DNA from: Betaproteobacteria bacterium
Lineage (GTDB): Bacteria > Pseudomonadota > Gammaproteobacteria > Burkholderiales > Usitatibacteraceae
Direction: 5' to 3'
Assembly (NCBI GenBank): GCA_016709665.1
Contig: JADJMI010000001.1
Coordinates: forward strand, 372,001-436,000
Length of the DNA: 64,000 nt
Below the pieces are notes generated by a model that was given only the letters and a program-made list of their open reading frames with translations, was not told the DNA's origin and did not search any database. Position 1 is the stretch's first letter, and each line of letters starts with the position of its first letter. This document shows, piece by piece, positions 49,029 to 58,218 of the stretch. The translations under genes were made by a program, and so were the position numbers.

Positions 49029-50179
49029 CCCTGTGGCGCGCGTTCTCGGAAACCGTCGGGGCCGCGCTTCGCGACCGGGGGCTCGTGATCCTGTTCGTGG
49101 CTGCGGTGCCGGTGTATTCGATCTTCTATCCGCTGGCCTACGAGACCCAGGCGGTACGGGCTACCCCGCTCGTCGTGGTCGATCTCGACGCCAGCCCGAT
49201 GTCCCGCGAAATCGTGTCGCGGCTCTCCACGGTGGCGGCGATCCGGGAACGCGGCAGTGCCGCTTCCGTGCACGAGGCCCGTGACGCGCTGGCCGCCGGG
49301 GAGGTCGCCGGCATCGTCGTGGTGCCGCCCGATTTTTCGCGCGATGCGATGCGCGGTTCTCCCACCGCGGTCACCGTCTTCGGGACCGGCTCCTACCCCG
49401 TGCAGGACAGCGCCGTGCTGGGCAGCGTCGGCGCGGTGGTGCAGGGCGTGGCCGGCGAGATCTCGGGCGCACGCCTGGCGCGTCAAGGCGCCCCCGCGGC
49501 GGCCCTGCTCCAGTCGTCGCACGCCGGCCCGGCCTTCATCAGCCAGCCGCTCTTCAACCTGACGCGCGGCTACGGCGGCTACGTGGTCGCCGCCGTGGGC
49601 ATCCTGATCGTGCAGCAGGTGATGCTGATGGCGATCGCCTCGCTCGTCGGAACCTGGCTCGAGGGGCGAACGGGTCCCCTGTTCGGCCCGCTCGCGAACG
49701 GAACCCGCGCGCTGGCCGGTACCCTTGCCGGCTTCGCCCTGTTCGTCTTCCTCGCGCTGCTCTACTTCATCGGCTTCGCGTTCTGGGCCCAGGACGTGCC
49801 GCGAGGCGGCAACCTCGCGGGGGCGATCGCCTTTGCCGCACTTTCGGCGCTCACCATCGCCAGCCTGGGCATCGCGCTGGGCGCCTGGTTCGCGGATCGC
49901 GAGCGCGCCCTCCAGGTGCTGCTCGCCACGTCCGTGCCGTTCCTGTTCATGGGTGGCATCGTCTTTCCGCGCGAGGCGATGCCGGAGCCGATCAACGCCC
50001 TCGCGATGCTCATCCCGACGACGCCGGGAATCTTCGGCTTCGTGAAGCTGAACCAGATGGGCGCGACGTGGAGCGAGATCCGTCCGGAGTTCCTCAACAT
50101 GGCGGCCCTGTTGCTGCTCTACGCAAGCGCGGCGTGGTGGGCCGTGACCGCGCGCCGCGGCGAGGCGAGTGGGCGATGA
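49025..50179 (+). CDS. ABC-2 type permease (second)
   Basis: 384 residues with the same topology as its neighbour (PLVVVDLDASPMSREIV in the loop; FPREAMPEP near the end). ATGA overlap with the first permease; the two probably form a heterodimer. Confidence 0.85.
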   Translation: MTLWRAFSETVGAALRDRGLVILFVAAVPVYSIFYPLAYETQAVRATPLVVVDLDASPMSREIVSRLSTVAAIRERGSAASVHEARDALAAGEVAGIVVVPPDFSRDAMRGSPTAVTVFGTGSYPVQDSAVLGSVGAVVQGVAGEISGARLARQGAPAAALLQSSHAGPAFISQPLFNLTRGYGGYVVAAVGILIVQQVMLMAIASLVGTWLEGRTGPLFGPLANGTRALAGTLAGFALFVFLALLYFIGFAFWAQDVPRGGNLAGAIAFAALSALTIASLGIALGAWFADRERALQVLLATSVPFLFMGGIVFPREAMPEPINALAMLIPTTPGIFGFVKLNQMGATWSEIRPEFLNMAALLLLYASAAWWAVTARRGEASGR

Positions 50180-51549
50180 GGTCCCTCGCACCCGCCGTGT
50201 TGTCGCTGGCCGCGCTGCTGCTCGCCGCCTGCGCGACGCGGCCGGTCAATCCGCCGCTGGCGCAATTCGATCGCCAGTACGGGTACCGGGTGTCGAATTG
50301 GCAGGTCGAGCGCGGCGACCCGGGGTTCGGCCTGGTGGTCGCGATGTCGGGCGGCGGCACGCGCGCGGCGGCGTTCTCGTTCGGGATCCTCGAGGAATTG
50401 AAGCGCACCGCGGTACCCTCGCCCCGGGGCACCGCGCCCCTGCTCGACAAGGTGAATTTCGTCACCGGCGTTTCCGGCGGCAGCTTCACGGCGCTCGCCT
50501 ACGCGCTTCACGGGGACCGGCTTTTCGACGAGTACGAGCGGCGCTTCCTCAAGCGCGACGTGCAGGGCGACCTGGCCGCGATGATGCTGAACCCGACGAC
50601 GTGGCCGACGATCCTGGGCGGCAGCTTCACCCGCAGCGACATGGCCGCCGAGTACTACGACCGGATCCTGTTCGAGGGCGCCACGTTCGGGGACCTGCGC
50701 AGTCGCGGCGGCCCCTTCGTGAACGTGGCCGCGACCGAAGTCACCACCGGGGCGCGGATCACCTTCAACCAGAACACCTTCGACCTGCTCTGTTCGGATC
50801 TGAGCCGCGTGCCTCTCGCCCGTGCGGCGGCGGCCTCGTCGGCGGTACCCGTCGTGTTCGCCCCGGTCGGGTTCGACAACTACGCGGGAACCTGCGGATT
50901 CGACCTGCGCGAAAACATGGTCCGGGCGTTCGGCTCGGACGTGGCGAACGCGAAGTCGGGCCGGGCAAGCCTGCGCGACCGCGAGCTGGCCGCCCTCCAG
51001 GACGGCGAGGCGCACCGCTACCTGCACCTGGTCGACGGCGGCCTCTCCGACAACGTGGGCCTGCGCACGGTGCTCGAAGGCCTGGAGGTCGCGATGGCGA
51101 GCGAACGCTTCCGGGCCCTCACGGGGTTCGACAAGCTGCGGCGCTTCGCCGTGATCTCCGTCAACTCGCTGGCCGCCACCGAAATCGAATGGGGCAGGCA
51201 CGAGGCGCCGCCCGACGTGCTTTCCCTCCTGGTGCGCGCAGCGGGGGTCCCGATCGACCGCTACAGCTACGAGCAGGTCGAGCTGCTTCGCGATTTCGTG
51301 GGCGCGATGCGGCGCATCCAGGGCCCCGACGGCCAGCCGCTCGCGATCGATTTCTACGCGATCGACATCAACTTCGACGCCATCGAGGATGCCGCGGAGA
51401 AGCGGTACTTCCGCAACCTGCCGACCAGTTTCGTCCTGAACGACGAGCAGGTCGACCGCTTGCGCGCCATGGCCGGGCGGCTGCTGCGCCAATCGACCGA
51501 GTACCAGCGCCTGCTGCGCGATCTCGGCGCTTCCGCGAAGGCGGACTAG
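50176..51549 (+). CDS. Patatin-like phospholipase, lipoprotein
   Basis: 457 residues. Lipobox LLAAC (C19), glycine-rich oxyanion loop SGGGTRA, nucleophile TGVSGGS (S100) and the Asp of the dyad in DGGLSDN (about D287). Predicted membrane-anchored lipase/phospholipase. It is translationally coupled (ATGA) to the export operon, which suggests a role in lipid handling at the envelope. Confidence 0.88.
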   Translation: MRSLAPAVLSLAALLLAACATRPVNPPLAQFDRQYGYRVSNWQVERGDPGFGLVVAMSGGGTRAAAFSFGILEELKRTAVPSPRGTAPLLDKVNFVTGVSGGSFTALAYALHGDRLFDEYERRFLKRDVQGDLAAMMLNPTTWPTILGGSFTRSDMAAEYYDRILFEGATFGDLRSRGGPFVNVAATEVTTGARITFNQNTFDLLCSDLSRVPLARAAAASSAVPVVFAPVGFDNYAGTCGFDLRENMVRAFGSDVANAKSGRASLRDRELAALQDGEAHRYLHLVDGGLSDNVGLRTVLEGLEVAMASERFRALTGFDKLRRFAVISVNSLAATEIEWGRHEAPPDVLSLLVRAAGVPIDRYSYEQVELLRDFVGAMRRIQGPDGQPLAIDFYAIDINFDAIEDAAEKRYFRNLPTSFVLNDEQVDRLRAMAGRLLRQSTEYQRLLRDLGASAKAD

Positions 51550-52427
51550 CCCCCGGTCCGCCGCGGCGGCGAAAGCAGTTCGTCGAGCTCCCGGTCCTTG
51601 TCCGCCCACATCTCCGCGATCCACGCCTGCACGCCCGAGCGGAACTCGGGGCCATTCGCCTTTTCACCGCCAGCGAGGTTCGGCGGAATCGGGCGCGAGC
51701 GCACGCGGACCACGACTTCCTCCATCCGGCCGCACATCAGGTCCCAGAAGGTGGGCGTGCCGCGCGGATAGGCGATGGTCACGTCGAGCAGGGCCTCGAA
51801 GTCCTCGCCCATGGTGGCGAGCGCCACGGCCATGCCGCCGGCGCGGGGCTTGAGCAGGTGCCTGTACGGGGAGCCCTGGCGGGCGTGCTTCGCCTTCGTG
51901 AAGCGCGTGCCCTCGACGAAGTTGATGACCGAGGTGGGGATCAGCTTGAACTTCTCGCAGGCGATGCGCGTGGTCTCGAGGTCGCTGCGGCCGCCCTTCT
52001 TGCCGCGCTTCATGAAGGGGAAGTCGAGCGCCCACCACGCCAGGCCGATCACCGGCACCCAGATGAGCTCGGCCTTGAGGAAGAACTTGAGGAAGGGAAT
52101 GCGGCCGCGGAAGGTGCGCTGCAGCACGAGGATGTCGGCCCAGGTCTGGTGATTGGCGCTCACCAGGTACCAGCCCTGGCGGTGCAGGCCGTCCAGCCCC
52201 TGCACGTCCCAGCGCGTGTTCCCCACCGCGGCGATGATGAGGTCGTTGAACGCCACCCACTGGATCGCGATGGCGGTGAGGGCCCGGTCGCAGATGCGGC
52301 GCACCGGGCGTGCCGGGACGACGAGCTTCACGAGCGCGAATGGGATCATCGCCGCGAAGATCACGACGACGTTGAGGCCGACGGCGAAGGAGGCGACGGC
52401 CCCCTTGAGCGATTGGACGATTCTCAT
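51546..52427 (-). CDS. Lysophospholipid acyltransferase (PlsC/YihG-like)
   Basis: 293 residues. Motif I NHQTWAD (H93, D98) and the later FVEGTRFT motif are those of glycerol-phosphate acyltransferases; two N-terminal membrane helices. Length fits the YihG/inner-membrane acyltransferase type. It converges on the patatin gene with a 4-nt 3' overlap. Confidence 0.87.
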   Translation of the reverse strand: MRIVQSLKGAVASFAVGLNVVVIFAAMIPFALVKLVVPARPVRRICDRALTAIAIQWVAFNDLIIAAVGNTRWDVQGLDGLHRQGWYLVSANHQTWADILVLQRTFRGRIPFLKFFLKAELIWVPVIGLAWWALDFPFMKRGKKGGRSDLETTRIACEKFKLIPTSVINFVEGTRFTKAKHARQGSPYRHLLKPRAGGMAVALATMGEDFEALLDVTIAYPRGTPTFWDLMCGRMEEVVVRVRSRPIPPNLAGGEKANGPEFRSGVQAWIAEMWADKDRELDELLSPPRRTGG

Positions 52428-52569
52428 GGCCGCCCAGTGTCGCCGAGAGCGGGCCTTCGCGGGGATGAGGCAGGTCAAGGGCGGGGAATATATTTGCGCC
52501 CTCGCCCCGCCCCGGGGCCGTTGTGGCACGATGGCCGCCGCGGCCCGAACAACGCCCCGGAGGATTCCG

Positions 52570-53046
52570 ATGGAACAGAAATACGCAGCCCCCGTCGACG
52601 CGGTCTTCGCCCTGCTCACGGACCCGAAATTCCTCGAAGCCCGGTGCCTCGCGCTGGGCGAGCTCGAGGCGAAGGTGAAGGCGAAGAAATCCGGCAAGGG
52701 CGTGGCCCTTTCCATGACGCGGCGCGTGAAGCGGGAGATGCCCGGCCTCGTGGCCAAGGTGCTGCCCTCGGAATCCGATATCCGGTTCGACGAGACCTGG
52801 AAACCCGATGGCGACGGCTGGGCCGGCACGCTCGACATGACGGTCGCCGGCGCGCCGGTCACGATCGCGGCGGAGTTCTCGCTGCAGCCCTCGGGCAAGG
52901 GGTCCGTCTACCGGATCGCGCACGTGGCCCGGTGCCCGATCCCGCTCGTGGGCGGTGCGGTGGCCAAGTTCTCGCAGGGGCAGGTGGAGGACGGCTGCGC
53001 CGCGGAGTTCAAGTACACCGCGGACCACCTCAAGAAGAAGAAATAG
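52570..53046 (+). CDS. DUF2505 family (SRPBCC-fold) protein
   Basis: 158 residues. MEQKYAAPVDAVFALLTDPKF is the START/SRPBCC-type beginning; a Lys-rich end. Ligand and role unknown. Confidence 0.8.
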   Translation: MEQKYAAPVDAVFALLTDPKFLEARCLALGELEAKVKAKKSGKGVALSMTRRVKREMPGLVAKVLPSESDIRFDETWKPDGDGWAGTLDMTVAGAPVTIAAEFSLQPSGKGSVYRIAHVARCPIPLVGGAVAKFSQGQVEDGCAAEFKYTADHLKKKK

Positions 53047-53061
53047 CGGGGGCCGCCGGCC

Positions 53062-53484
53062 TCACGCCGCGCACATCGCGACGGGCCGGGCGTCCTCGAG
53101 TTCCTCGTCGAGGAGGCCATGGAACGCCTGCGCGCCGTCCCGCATGCCGTCCCAGGCCGCGAAGGGCAGCGCGAGGCCGTGCTGGCGCAGCTTCAGGCAG
53201 AACTCGAAGTCGCAGGCTTCCGGGCACGCGCGCCGCGCCGGCACGTAGTCCGCGTTGGCGGCGATCCGCTCCTCCGGCGTATGCGACAGGCGAACGCCCC
53301 CCGCGTCGTAGACGACCCGGTGGATGGCCCCGTCGCGCCCCAGGTAGACGTGCCAGGTGTGCAGTTCCGCCGTGACGCCCAGCACCAGCGTCCGCGGCGC
53401 CGGGTCGGCGAGGTCCATGCCCGTGATCACGTCCGCGACCAGCGGCGAGTCGGACTTGAGCAGCTTGAGTTCCTTGGGCGTCAT
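53062..53484 (-). CDS. Conserved hypothetical protein
   Basis: 140 residues from MTPKELKLLKSD. Contains LGVTAELHTWHVYLGRDGAIHRVVYD (split) and CPEACDFEFCLKL. No family recognised; start chosen as the first ATG with a GGAGAT stretch upstream. Confidence 0.55.
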   Translation of the reverse strand: MTPKELKLLKSDSPLVADVITGMDLADPAPRTLVLGVTAELHTWHVYLGRDGAIHRVVYDAGGVRLSHTPEERIAANADYVPARRACPEACDFEFCLKLRQHGLALPFAAWDGMRDGAQAFHGLLDEELEDARPVAMCAA

Positions 53485-53659
53485 GGGCGGGCGATCTCCT
53501 GAAGCTACGCTACGCCATGCCGCCCGGGGCGGAAGCGGGAAAAGAGACGGATTCGGACCCCAATTCGACGGCCGGCCAGGCGGCATGCCCGTCACGGCGG
53601 CACCCACGTGCACGTTTCGGGCGCAGACCCTTCGGCTACCCGGCAACGACCCTCGCCAT

Positions 53660-54169
53660 TCAACGCACCTCCATCACCAGTGTCCTTCCGCAAGCCTTCA
53701 CGTACTTTCGTATCGTCGCAACGGAAGGGGAGTGCTTGCCCGGGGAGGGGCGGGGGGGGGGGGGCGGGGGCCTGAGTGCCCATTCTTTCCGCGACTTGGC
53801 CGGTGAGGCCCCTCGAGCCGCGTCGGCAGGCGGGGGGGTCGGGTGCGCACGCTTCATCTCCTTGATTCGTTGCCGCGCGATTTGCAGTTCCCGCCTCGGC
53901 GTACGCTCGGACTTCTTGATGAATCCATGGAGCATGACGATTCGCTTGCCGACGGGCGCGCAGTAGAACACTCGTGCGATTCCTTCGGCCGCCTTGAGGC
54001 GCAGTTCGAAAAGACCATCGCCGAACGCCTTGGTGTGCGGCGCTCCGAGATTCGGTCCTACCGCGACCATCCTCCGGGTCAGCACCACGTAACGCGCAGC
54101 CAAGCCGTCGGGCAAACCGAGAATCGCTTCCTGCACCGCCCCGCTGTAGTACGAGATGACGAAGTCCAC
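53660..54169 (-). CDS. RelE/Gp49-like toxin with run-on C-terminus
   Basis: 169 residues. The first ~110 (LFELRLKAAEGIARVFYC; MLHGFIKKSERTPRRELQIAR) are a RelE/Gp49-family toxin. The frame then runs through a proline-rich stretch from a 13-G run and ends SVATIRKYVKACGRTLVMEV, which resembles the last helix of an XRE antitoxin. A deletion may have fused the toxin to remains of its antitoxin. Confidence 0.6.
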   Translation of the reverse strand: MDFVISYYSGAVQEAILGLPDGLAARYVVLTRRMVAVGPNLGAPHTKAFGDGLFELRLKAAEGIARVFYCAPVGKRIVMLHGFIKKSERTPRRELQIARQRIKEMKRAHPTPPPADAARGASPAKSRKEWALRPPPPPPRPSPGKHSPSVATIRKYVKACGRTLVMEVR

Positions 54170-54230
54170 GGGCGGCTAGTAACAAATATGTTATCACGAC
54201 CGCGCGCAAGTCGGCGCGATCGGCTCGGAA

Positions 54231-54277
54231 GGGATAAAGGGCGAATCCAGTTTCCCGGATCCGCCCTTCGGTATCCC
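54231..54277 (-). terminator. Hairpin after the aldehyde dehydrogenase gene
   Basis: GGGATA-AAGGGCG-AATCC pairs with GGAT-CCGCCCTT-(CGG)-TATCCC across a short loop. It lies about 20 nt past the ALDH stop. There is no clear T-tract on the minus strand, so terminator activity is uncertain. Confidence 0.5.
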
Positions 54278-54297
54278 TCGAGAATCCCCGTGGGCTC

Positions 54298-55830
54298 CTA
54301 CCCGATATCGAACTTCACGCCCTGCGCGAGCGGCAACGCACCGGAAAAGTTGATCGTGTTCGTCGCGCGCCGCATGTAGGCCTTCCACGAATCGCTGCCG
54401 GATTCGCGCCCGCCGCCCGTTTCCTTCTCGCCCCCGAAGGCGCCGCCGATCTCCGCGCCCGAGGGGCCGATGTTCACGTTGGCGATGCCGCAATCGCTGC
54501 CGGCCGCGGACACGAAGCGCTCGGCTTCCCCCAGGTCGCGGGTGAAGATGCTGGAGGCGAGGCCCTGCGGCACGTCGTTCTGGATGGCCACCGCCTCGTC
54601 GAAGTCGCGGTAGGGGATCACGTGCAGGATCGGGGCGAAGGTCTCGTGGCGGGTGACCTCGCCGGCTTCGCCCCATTCGCAGATCGCGGGTTCCGCGTAG
54701 AAGGCGTCGTTCGCCCCGGCGAAATCGCGCCGCGCGCCGCCCGTGACGGCCGCCCCCTGGGAACGTGACGTGGCGAGTGCTCCCTGCATCGCGTCGAAGG
54801 CCATGCCGTCGATGAGCGGGCCCACGAGCGTGCCGGCATCGAGCGGGTTGCCGACGGGAAGGCTCGCGTAGGCGCGCTTGAGCCGCGCGAGCAGTTCGTC
54901 GCGCAGCGACGCGTGCACGATGAGCCGGCGCAGCGTCGTGCAGCGCTGGCCCGCGGTGCCGACGGCGGAGAAGGCGATGCCGCGCACGGCGAGATCCAGG
55001 TCCGCGCTCGGGGCGACGATCGCGGCGTTGTTGCCGCCGAGTTCGAGGATCGTGCGCCCGAAGCGCGCCGCCACGCGGGGCGCCACGAGCCGGCCCATGC
55101 GCGTGCTGCCCGTGGCGCTCACGAGCGGGACGCGCGGGTGGTCCGCGAGCGCCTCGCCGGCCGGCGCGGCGCCGATGACGAGATCGCCGATGTCCTGCGG
55201 CAGTTCCGGGAACCCGGCGAGCGTCGACTTCCAGATCGCGTGGCAGCACAGGGCCGTGAGGAGGGCCTTTTCGGAGGGCTTCCACACGACGGCATCGCCG
55301 CACACGAACGCGAGCGCCGCGTTCCAGCCCCATACCGCCGCCGGGAAGTTGAACGCGGTGACGACGCCCACGACGCCCAGCGGGTGCCACGTCTCCATCA
55401 TGCGATGGCCGGGGCGCTCGGAGGCGATGGTGAGGCCGTGGAGCTGGCGCGAGAGGCCGACCGCGAAATCGCAGATGTCGATGATCTCCTGCACCTCGCC
55501 CAGGCCCTCGGAGCGGATCTTGCCGGCCTCCAGGGTGACGATCTCGCCGAGCGCCGCCTTGTGCGCGCGCAGCCGCTCGCCGAATGCGCGGACGACTTCG
55601 CCGCGGCGCGGCGCCGGCACGAGGCGCCAGGCGAGGAAGGCCGCGTGGGCGCGCTCGACGGCCGCCGCGACCTCCGTCGGGGACTGCGCCTTCAGCCGCG
55701 CGATCGCCTCGCCCGTGACGGGCGTGCGAACGACGAGGTCGCCGCCCTCGAGCGCCGACAGGTCGACGCCGAGGGATTTCGCGAGCGTGCGGGCGCGCTC
55801 AGGCAGCGTGCCGGGCGGGGGAAGCGTCAT
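54298..55830 (-). CDS. amaB: ALDH7-type aldehyde dehydrogenase (piperidine-6-carboxylate/aminoadipate semialdehyde dehydrogenase)
   Basis: 510 residues. VTAFNFPAAVWGWN, SATGSTRMGR, LELGGNNAAI and GTAGQRCTTLRR (catalytic Cys) match the ALDH7 family, which oxidises alpha-aminoadipate semialdehyde in lysine breakdown. Start at MTLPPPGT with GGAG upstream. It overlaps the upstream saccharopine-dehydrogenase-like gene by 32 nt. Confidence 0.85.
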   Translation of the reverse strand: MTLPPPGTLPERARTLAKSLGVDLSALEGGDLVVRTPVTGEAIARLKAQSPTEVAAAVERAHAAFLAWRLVPAPRRGEVVRAFGERLRAHKAALGEIVTLEAGKIRSEGLGEVQEIIDICDFAVGLSRQLHGLTIASERPGHRMMETWHPLGVVGVVTAFNFPAAVWGWNAALAFVCGDAVVWKPSEKALLTALCCHAIWKSTLAGFPELPQDIGDLVIGAAPAGEALADHPRVPLVSATGSTRMGRLVAPRVAARFGRTILELGGNNAAIVAPSADLDLAVRGIAFSAVGTAGQRCTTLRRLIVHASLRDELLARLKRAYASLPVGNPLDAGTLVGPLIDGMAFDAMQGALATSRSQGAAVTGGARRDFAGANDAFYAEPAICEWGEAGEVTRHETFAPILHVIPYRDFDEAVAIQNDVPQGLASSIFTRDLGEAERFVSAAGSDCGIANVNIGPSGAEIGGAFGGEKETGGGRESGSDSWKAYMRRATNTINFSGALPLAQGVKFDIG

Positions 55831-56941
55831 TCGCGGACTCCGAGTGGTTGTTGCCTTCGCCCGCATAGTGCCTGCCGAAGCGGTTGGCGAGGAAGTCCCC
55901 GAGGGATGCCTGCTCCTGGCGCACGAAGCCCTTCGCGGGGAGCTTGCCGTCCCGGTGCAGGTCCACCATCGCGCAGATGCCCGCGGCGGTGGTGAGCTGG
56001 ATGGCCGAGAGGAGCTTGCCGTGCACGCGGCCGGCGTACACCTTGCGCACGAAGGTCTCCTGCGTGAGGCGCCCGCCCTTCCAGCCCGTGACGGTCACGA
56101 AGACGAGCACCACGTCCTGCGTGGTCATGGGGATGGCGGCCTCGAAGACGTCCTTGAGCACGCCGCGGTTCTGCGCGAGGCGCAGGTCGCGCACGAGCAT
56201 CTTCACGATGTCGCGGTGGCCGGGGTAGCGCACCGTCTTGTAGTCGAGGTTCTCGACCCGGCCGGCGAGCGTCTCGCAGAGCGTGCCCAGGCCGCCGGAG
56301 GTGTTGAAGGCCTCGTACTGCACGCCGTCCAGCGAGAACTCCTCCACCTGCTCGAGCGCGGGCACCTCGCGCTGCACGCCGTCGAAGATGGCCTCGCACG
56401 GGTTGCAGTACTCGTTGATGAGGCCGTCGGTGCTCCAGGTGAGGTTGTACTTGAGCGCATTGCTCGGGAAGATCGGCAGGGCTCCCACGCGCATGCGCAC
56501 GTCGCGCAGCTTGTCGAAACCCTGCGCGGCGCCGTGCGCGGCGATGGAGATGAAGCCGGGGGCGAGGCCGCACTGCGGGACGAACGCGGTCCGCGCGCCT
56601 TCCGCCAGCCGCTTCACGACGCGCGTGGATTCCACGTCCTCGGTGAGGTCGAAATAGTGCACGCCGGCCTCGAGCGCGGCGCGCGCGACGGTGGGCGTCA
56701 GGTAGTACGGGCAGGCCGAGATCACCGCGTGGTGCCCGGCGAGCACCGGGGCGAGCGCCGACACGTCGCCGATCTCGCACGCCACGGTGCGAAGCCCCTG
56801 CGCCGCGAAGGCCTCGAGCCGGGCCGCATCCTGCTCGACGATCGTCACCTCGTAATCGCCCGTGGGCGCGAGGAGTGCCACGATGGCCTCGCCGATCTTC
56901 CCCGCGCCCGCCAGCACCACTTTCGTCTTGGCCATGGTCAT
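55799..56941 (-). CDS. Saccharopine dehydrogenase family protein
   Basis: 380 residues. N-terminal Rossmann motif VVLAGAGKIGEAIV, then YFDLTEDVESTRVV and CGLAPGFISI typical of lysine-pathway saccharopine dehydrogenases. Paired with the ALDH7 gene and a divergent Lrp regulator, it probably acts in lysine catabolism. Direction of reaction not determined. Confidence 0.85.
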   Translation of the reverse strand: MTMAKTKVVLAGAGKIGEAIVALLAPTGDYEVTIVEQDAARLEAFAAQGLRTVACEIGDVSALAPVLAGHHAVISACPYYLTPTVARAALEAGVHYFDLTEDVESTRVVKRLAEGARTAFVPQCGLAPGFISIAAHGAAQGFDKLRDVRMRVGALPIFPSNALKYNLTWSTDGLINEYCNPCEAIFDGVQREVPALEQVEEFSLDGVQYEAFNTSGGLGTLCETLAGRVENLDYKTVRYPGHRDIVKMLVRDLRLAQNRGVLKDVFEAAIPMTTQDVVLVFVTVTGWKGGRLTQETFVRKVYAGRVHGKLLSAIQLTTAAGICAMVDLHRDGKLPAKGFVRQEQASLGDFLANRFGRHYAGEGNNHSESANDASPARHAA

Positions 56942-57038
56942 GCCCTCGATGTCGAAGGGCGGACTGTACCCGCTGGCCTTGTCGGTTTGTAGCCTCGAAA
57001 ACGACGCAATATCGGCAGCGATACGTCATAATGACGAC

Positions 57039-57488
57039 ATGAAGCGACGAACCGTAGCCTTGGACGACTCCGACAAGCGCCTCCTCGCCCTGCTGCGGGA
57101 GGACGCGCGCCTTTCCACGGCGGAACTCGCCCGCCGGCTCGGCCTCGCGCGCACGACGGTCGTCGAACGAGTCAATCGCCTTGCGAATCGTGGGGTCATT
57201 TCAGGCTTCACGGTGCGCATGAACCCGCGCTACGAAGCGCGCCTGCTGCGGGTTCACGTGCTGCTGGACGTGGACCCGAAGAAGGGCGAATCGGTCGTGG
57301 CGGCCCTCAAGGCGATGCCGCAGGTGAAGGCGGTTCACGCCATCAGCGGCGCCTTCGACAGCCTGGCGTTCGTCGAAGGCGAGACGACGGAGGAGATCGA
57401 CGGGGTGCTCGATGCCATCGGGCAGGTTCCCGGCGTCGGGAAAACCCAGAGCTCGCTCGTGCTCTCGGTCAAGTTCGACCGTCAATAG
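57039..57488 (+). CDS. Lrp/AsnC-family transcriptional regulator
   Basis: 149 residues: helix-turn-helix (STAELARRLGLARTTVVERV) and RAM effector domain (VKAVHAISGAFDSLAFVEG). Divergent from the saccharopine dehydrogenase gene with a ~97-nt spacer, so it likely controls the lysine genes in response to an amino acid. Confidence 0.88.
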   Translation: MKRRTVALDDSDKRLLALLREDARLSTAELARRLGLARTTVVERVNRLANRGVISGFTVRMNPRYEARLLRVHVLLDVDPKKGESVVAALKAMPQVKAVHAISGAFDSLAFVEGETTEEIDGVLDAIGQVPGVGKTQSSLVLSVKFDRQ

Positions 57489-57570
57489 GGTCCCGCGCCC
57501 GTTGATTTTCTGATCTTCGTCAAACCCGCTCCCGCCTTGGACTCTAGCCTCGTCAGTCTGGAGGCATGAC

Positions 57571-57993
57571 ATGTACGCGGCGAGAATCAGCGAGGTGATG
57601 GACCGGAAGCGGCGGATCGTGGCCGCGCGGGATACGTCCGTCTCGCGGGCCGCGAAGCTCATGGCCAAGAAGAACGTGGGCGCGATCATGGTCGTCGACG
57701 ACAAGCGCCTGGTCGGCATCTTCACGGAGCGCGACGCCGTGTTCCGCGTGATCGCCGAGGGGCGCGACCCGCGCGCCACGCGCCTGGACGAGGTGATGAC
57801 GCCCCAGCCGGCGACCGTCACGCCCGACGAGACTTTCGGCAAGGCGCTGCTGCTGATGTACGAGGGCGGGTTCCGGCATGTCCCCGTGGTGAAGAACGGC
57901 GAGCCCGTGGGGATCGTCTCTTCGCGCAGCGCGCTGGATCCGGACATGGAGGAGTTCGTGTCCGAGGCGCAACGGCGGATACACCTGCGCTAG
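57571..57993 (+). CDS. CBS-domain pair protein
   Basis: 140 residues with two CBS motifs (VGIFTERDAVFRVI; PVGIVSSRSALD). Probably binds an adenosine nucleotide. Partner unknown. Confidence 0.85.
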   Translation: MYAARISEVMDRKRRIVAARDTSVSRAAKLMAKKNVGAIMVVDDKRLVGIFTERDAVFRVIAEGRDPRATRLDEVMTPQPATVTPDETFGKALLLMYEGGFRHVPVVKNGEPVGIVSSRSALDPDMEEFVSEAQRRIHLR

Positions 57994-58020
57994 TGGCGGC
58001 AGCGGTGGCCAAGGTGAGGC

Positions 58021-58218
58021 AAGGCCTTGGAACCGCAGATGAACGCAGATGAACGCAGATGGCTTGTGACATTGATTGCGTCACGTTGACTGCGTGCCTT
58101 CCGTAACGGGAAAAGAGCGCTCCATGCCCCCGCGGTGAGGCCCTGTTCGCAGATTCGAAGCTCGGCAATTCCTCACATATCTGCGTTCATCTGCGTTCAT
58201 CTGCGGTTCCAAAGCCTT
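58021..58218. repeat. Inverted-repeat element of CGCAGATGAA decamers
   Basis: Arms at 58021-58060 and 58179-58218 are inverted copies (about 39/40 matching) made of the decamer CGCAGATGAA twice plus CCGCAGAT, with 118 nt between. The right arm overlaps the aceE stop. The 57994-58216 spacer holds no gene. Confidence 0.75.
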
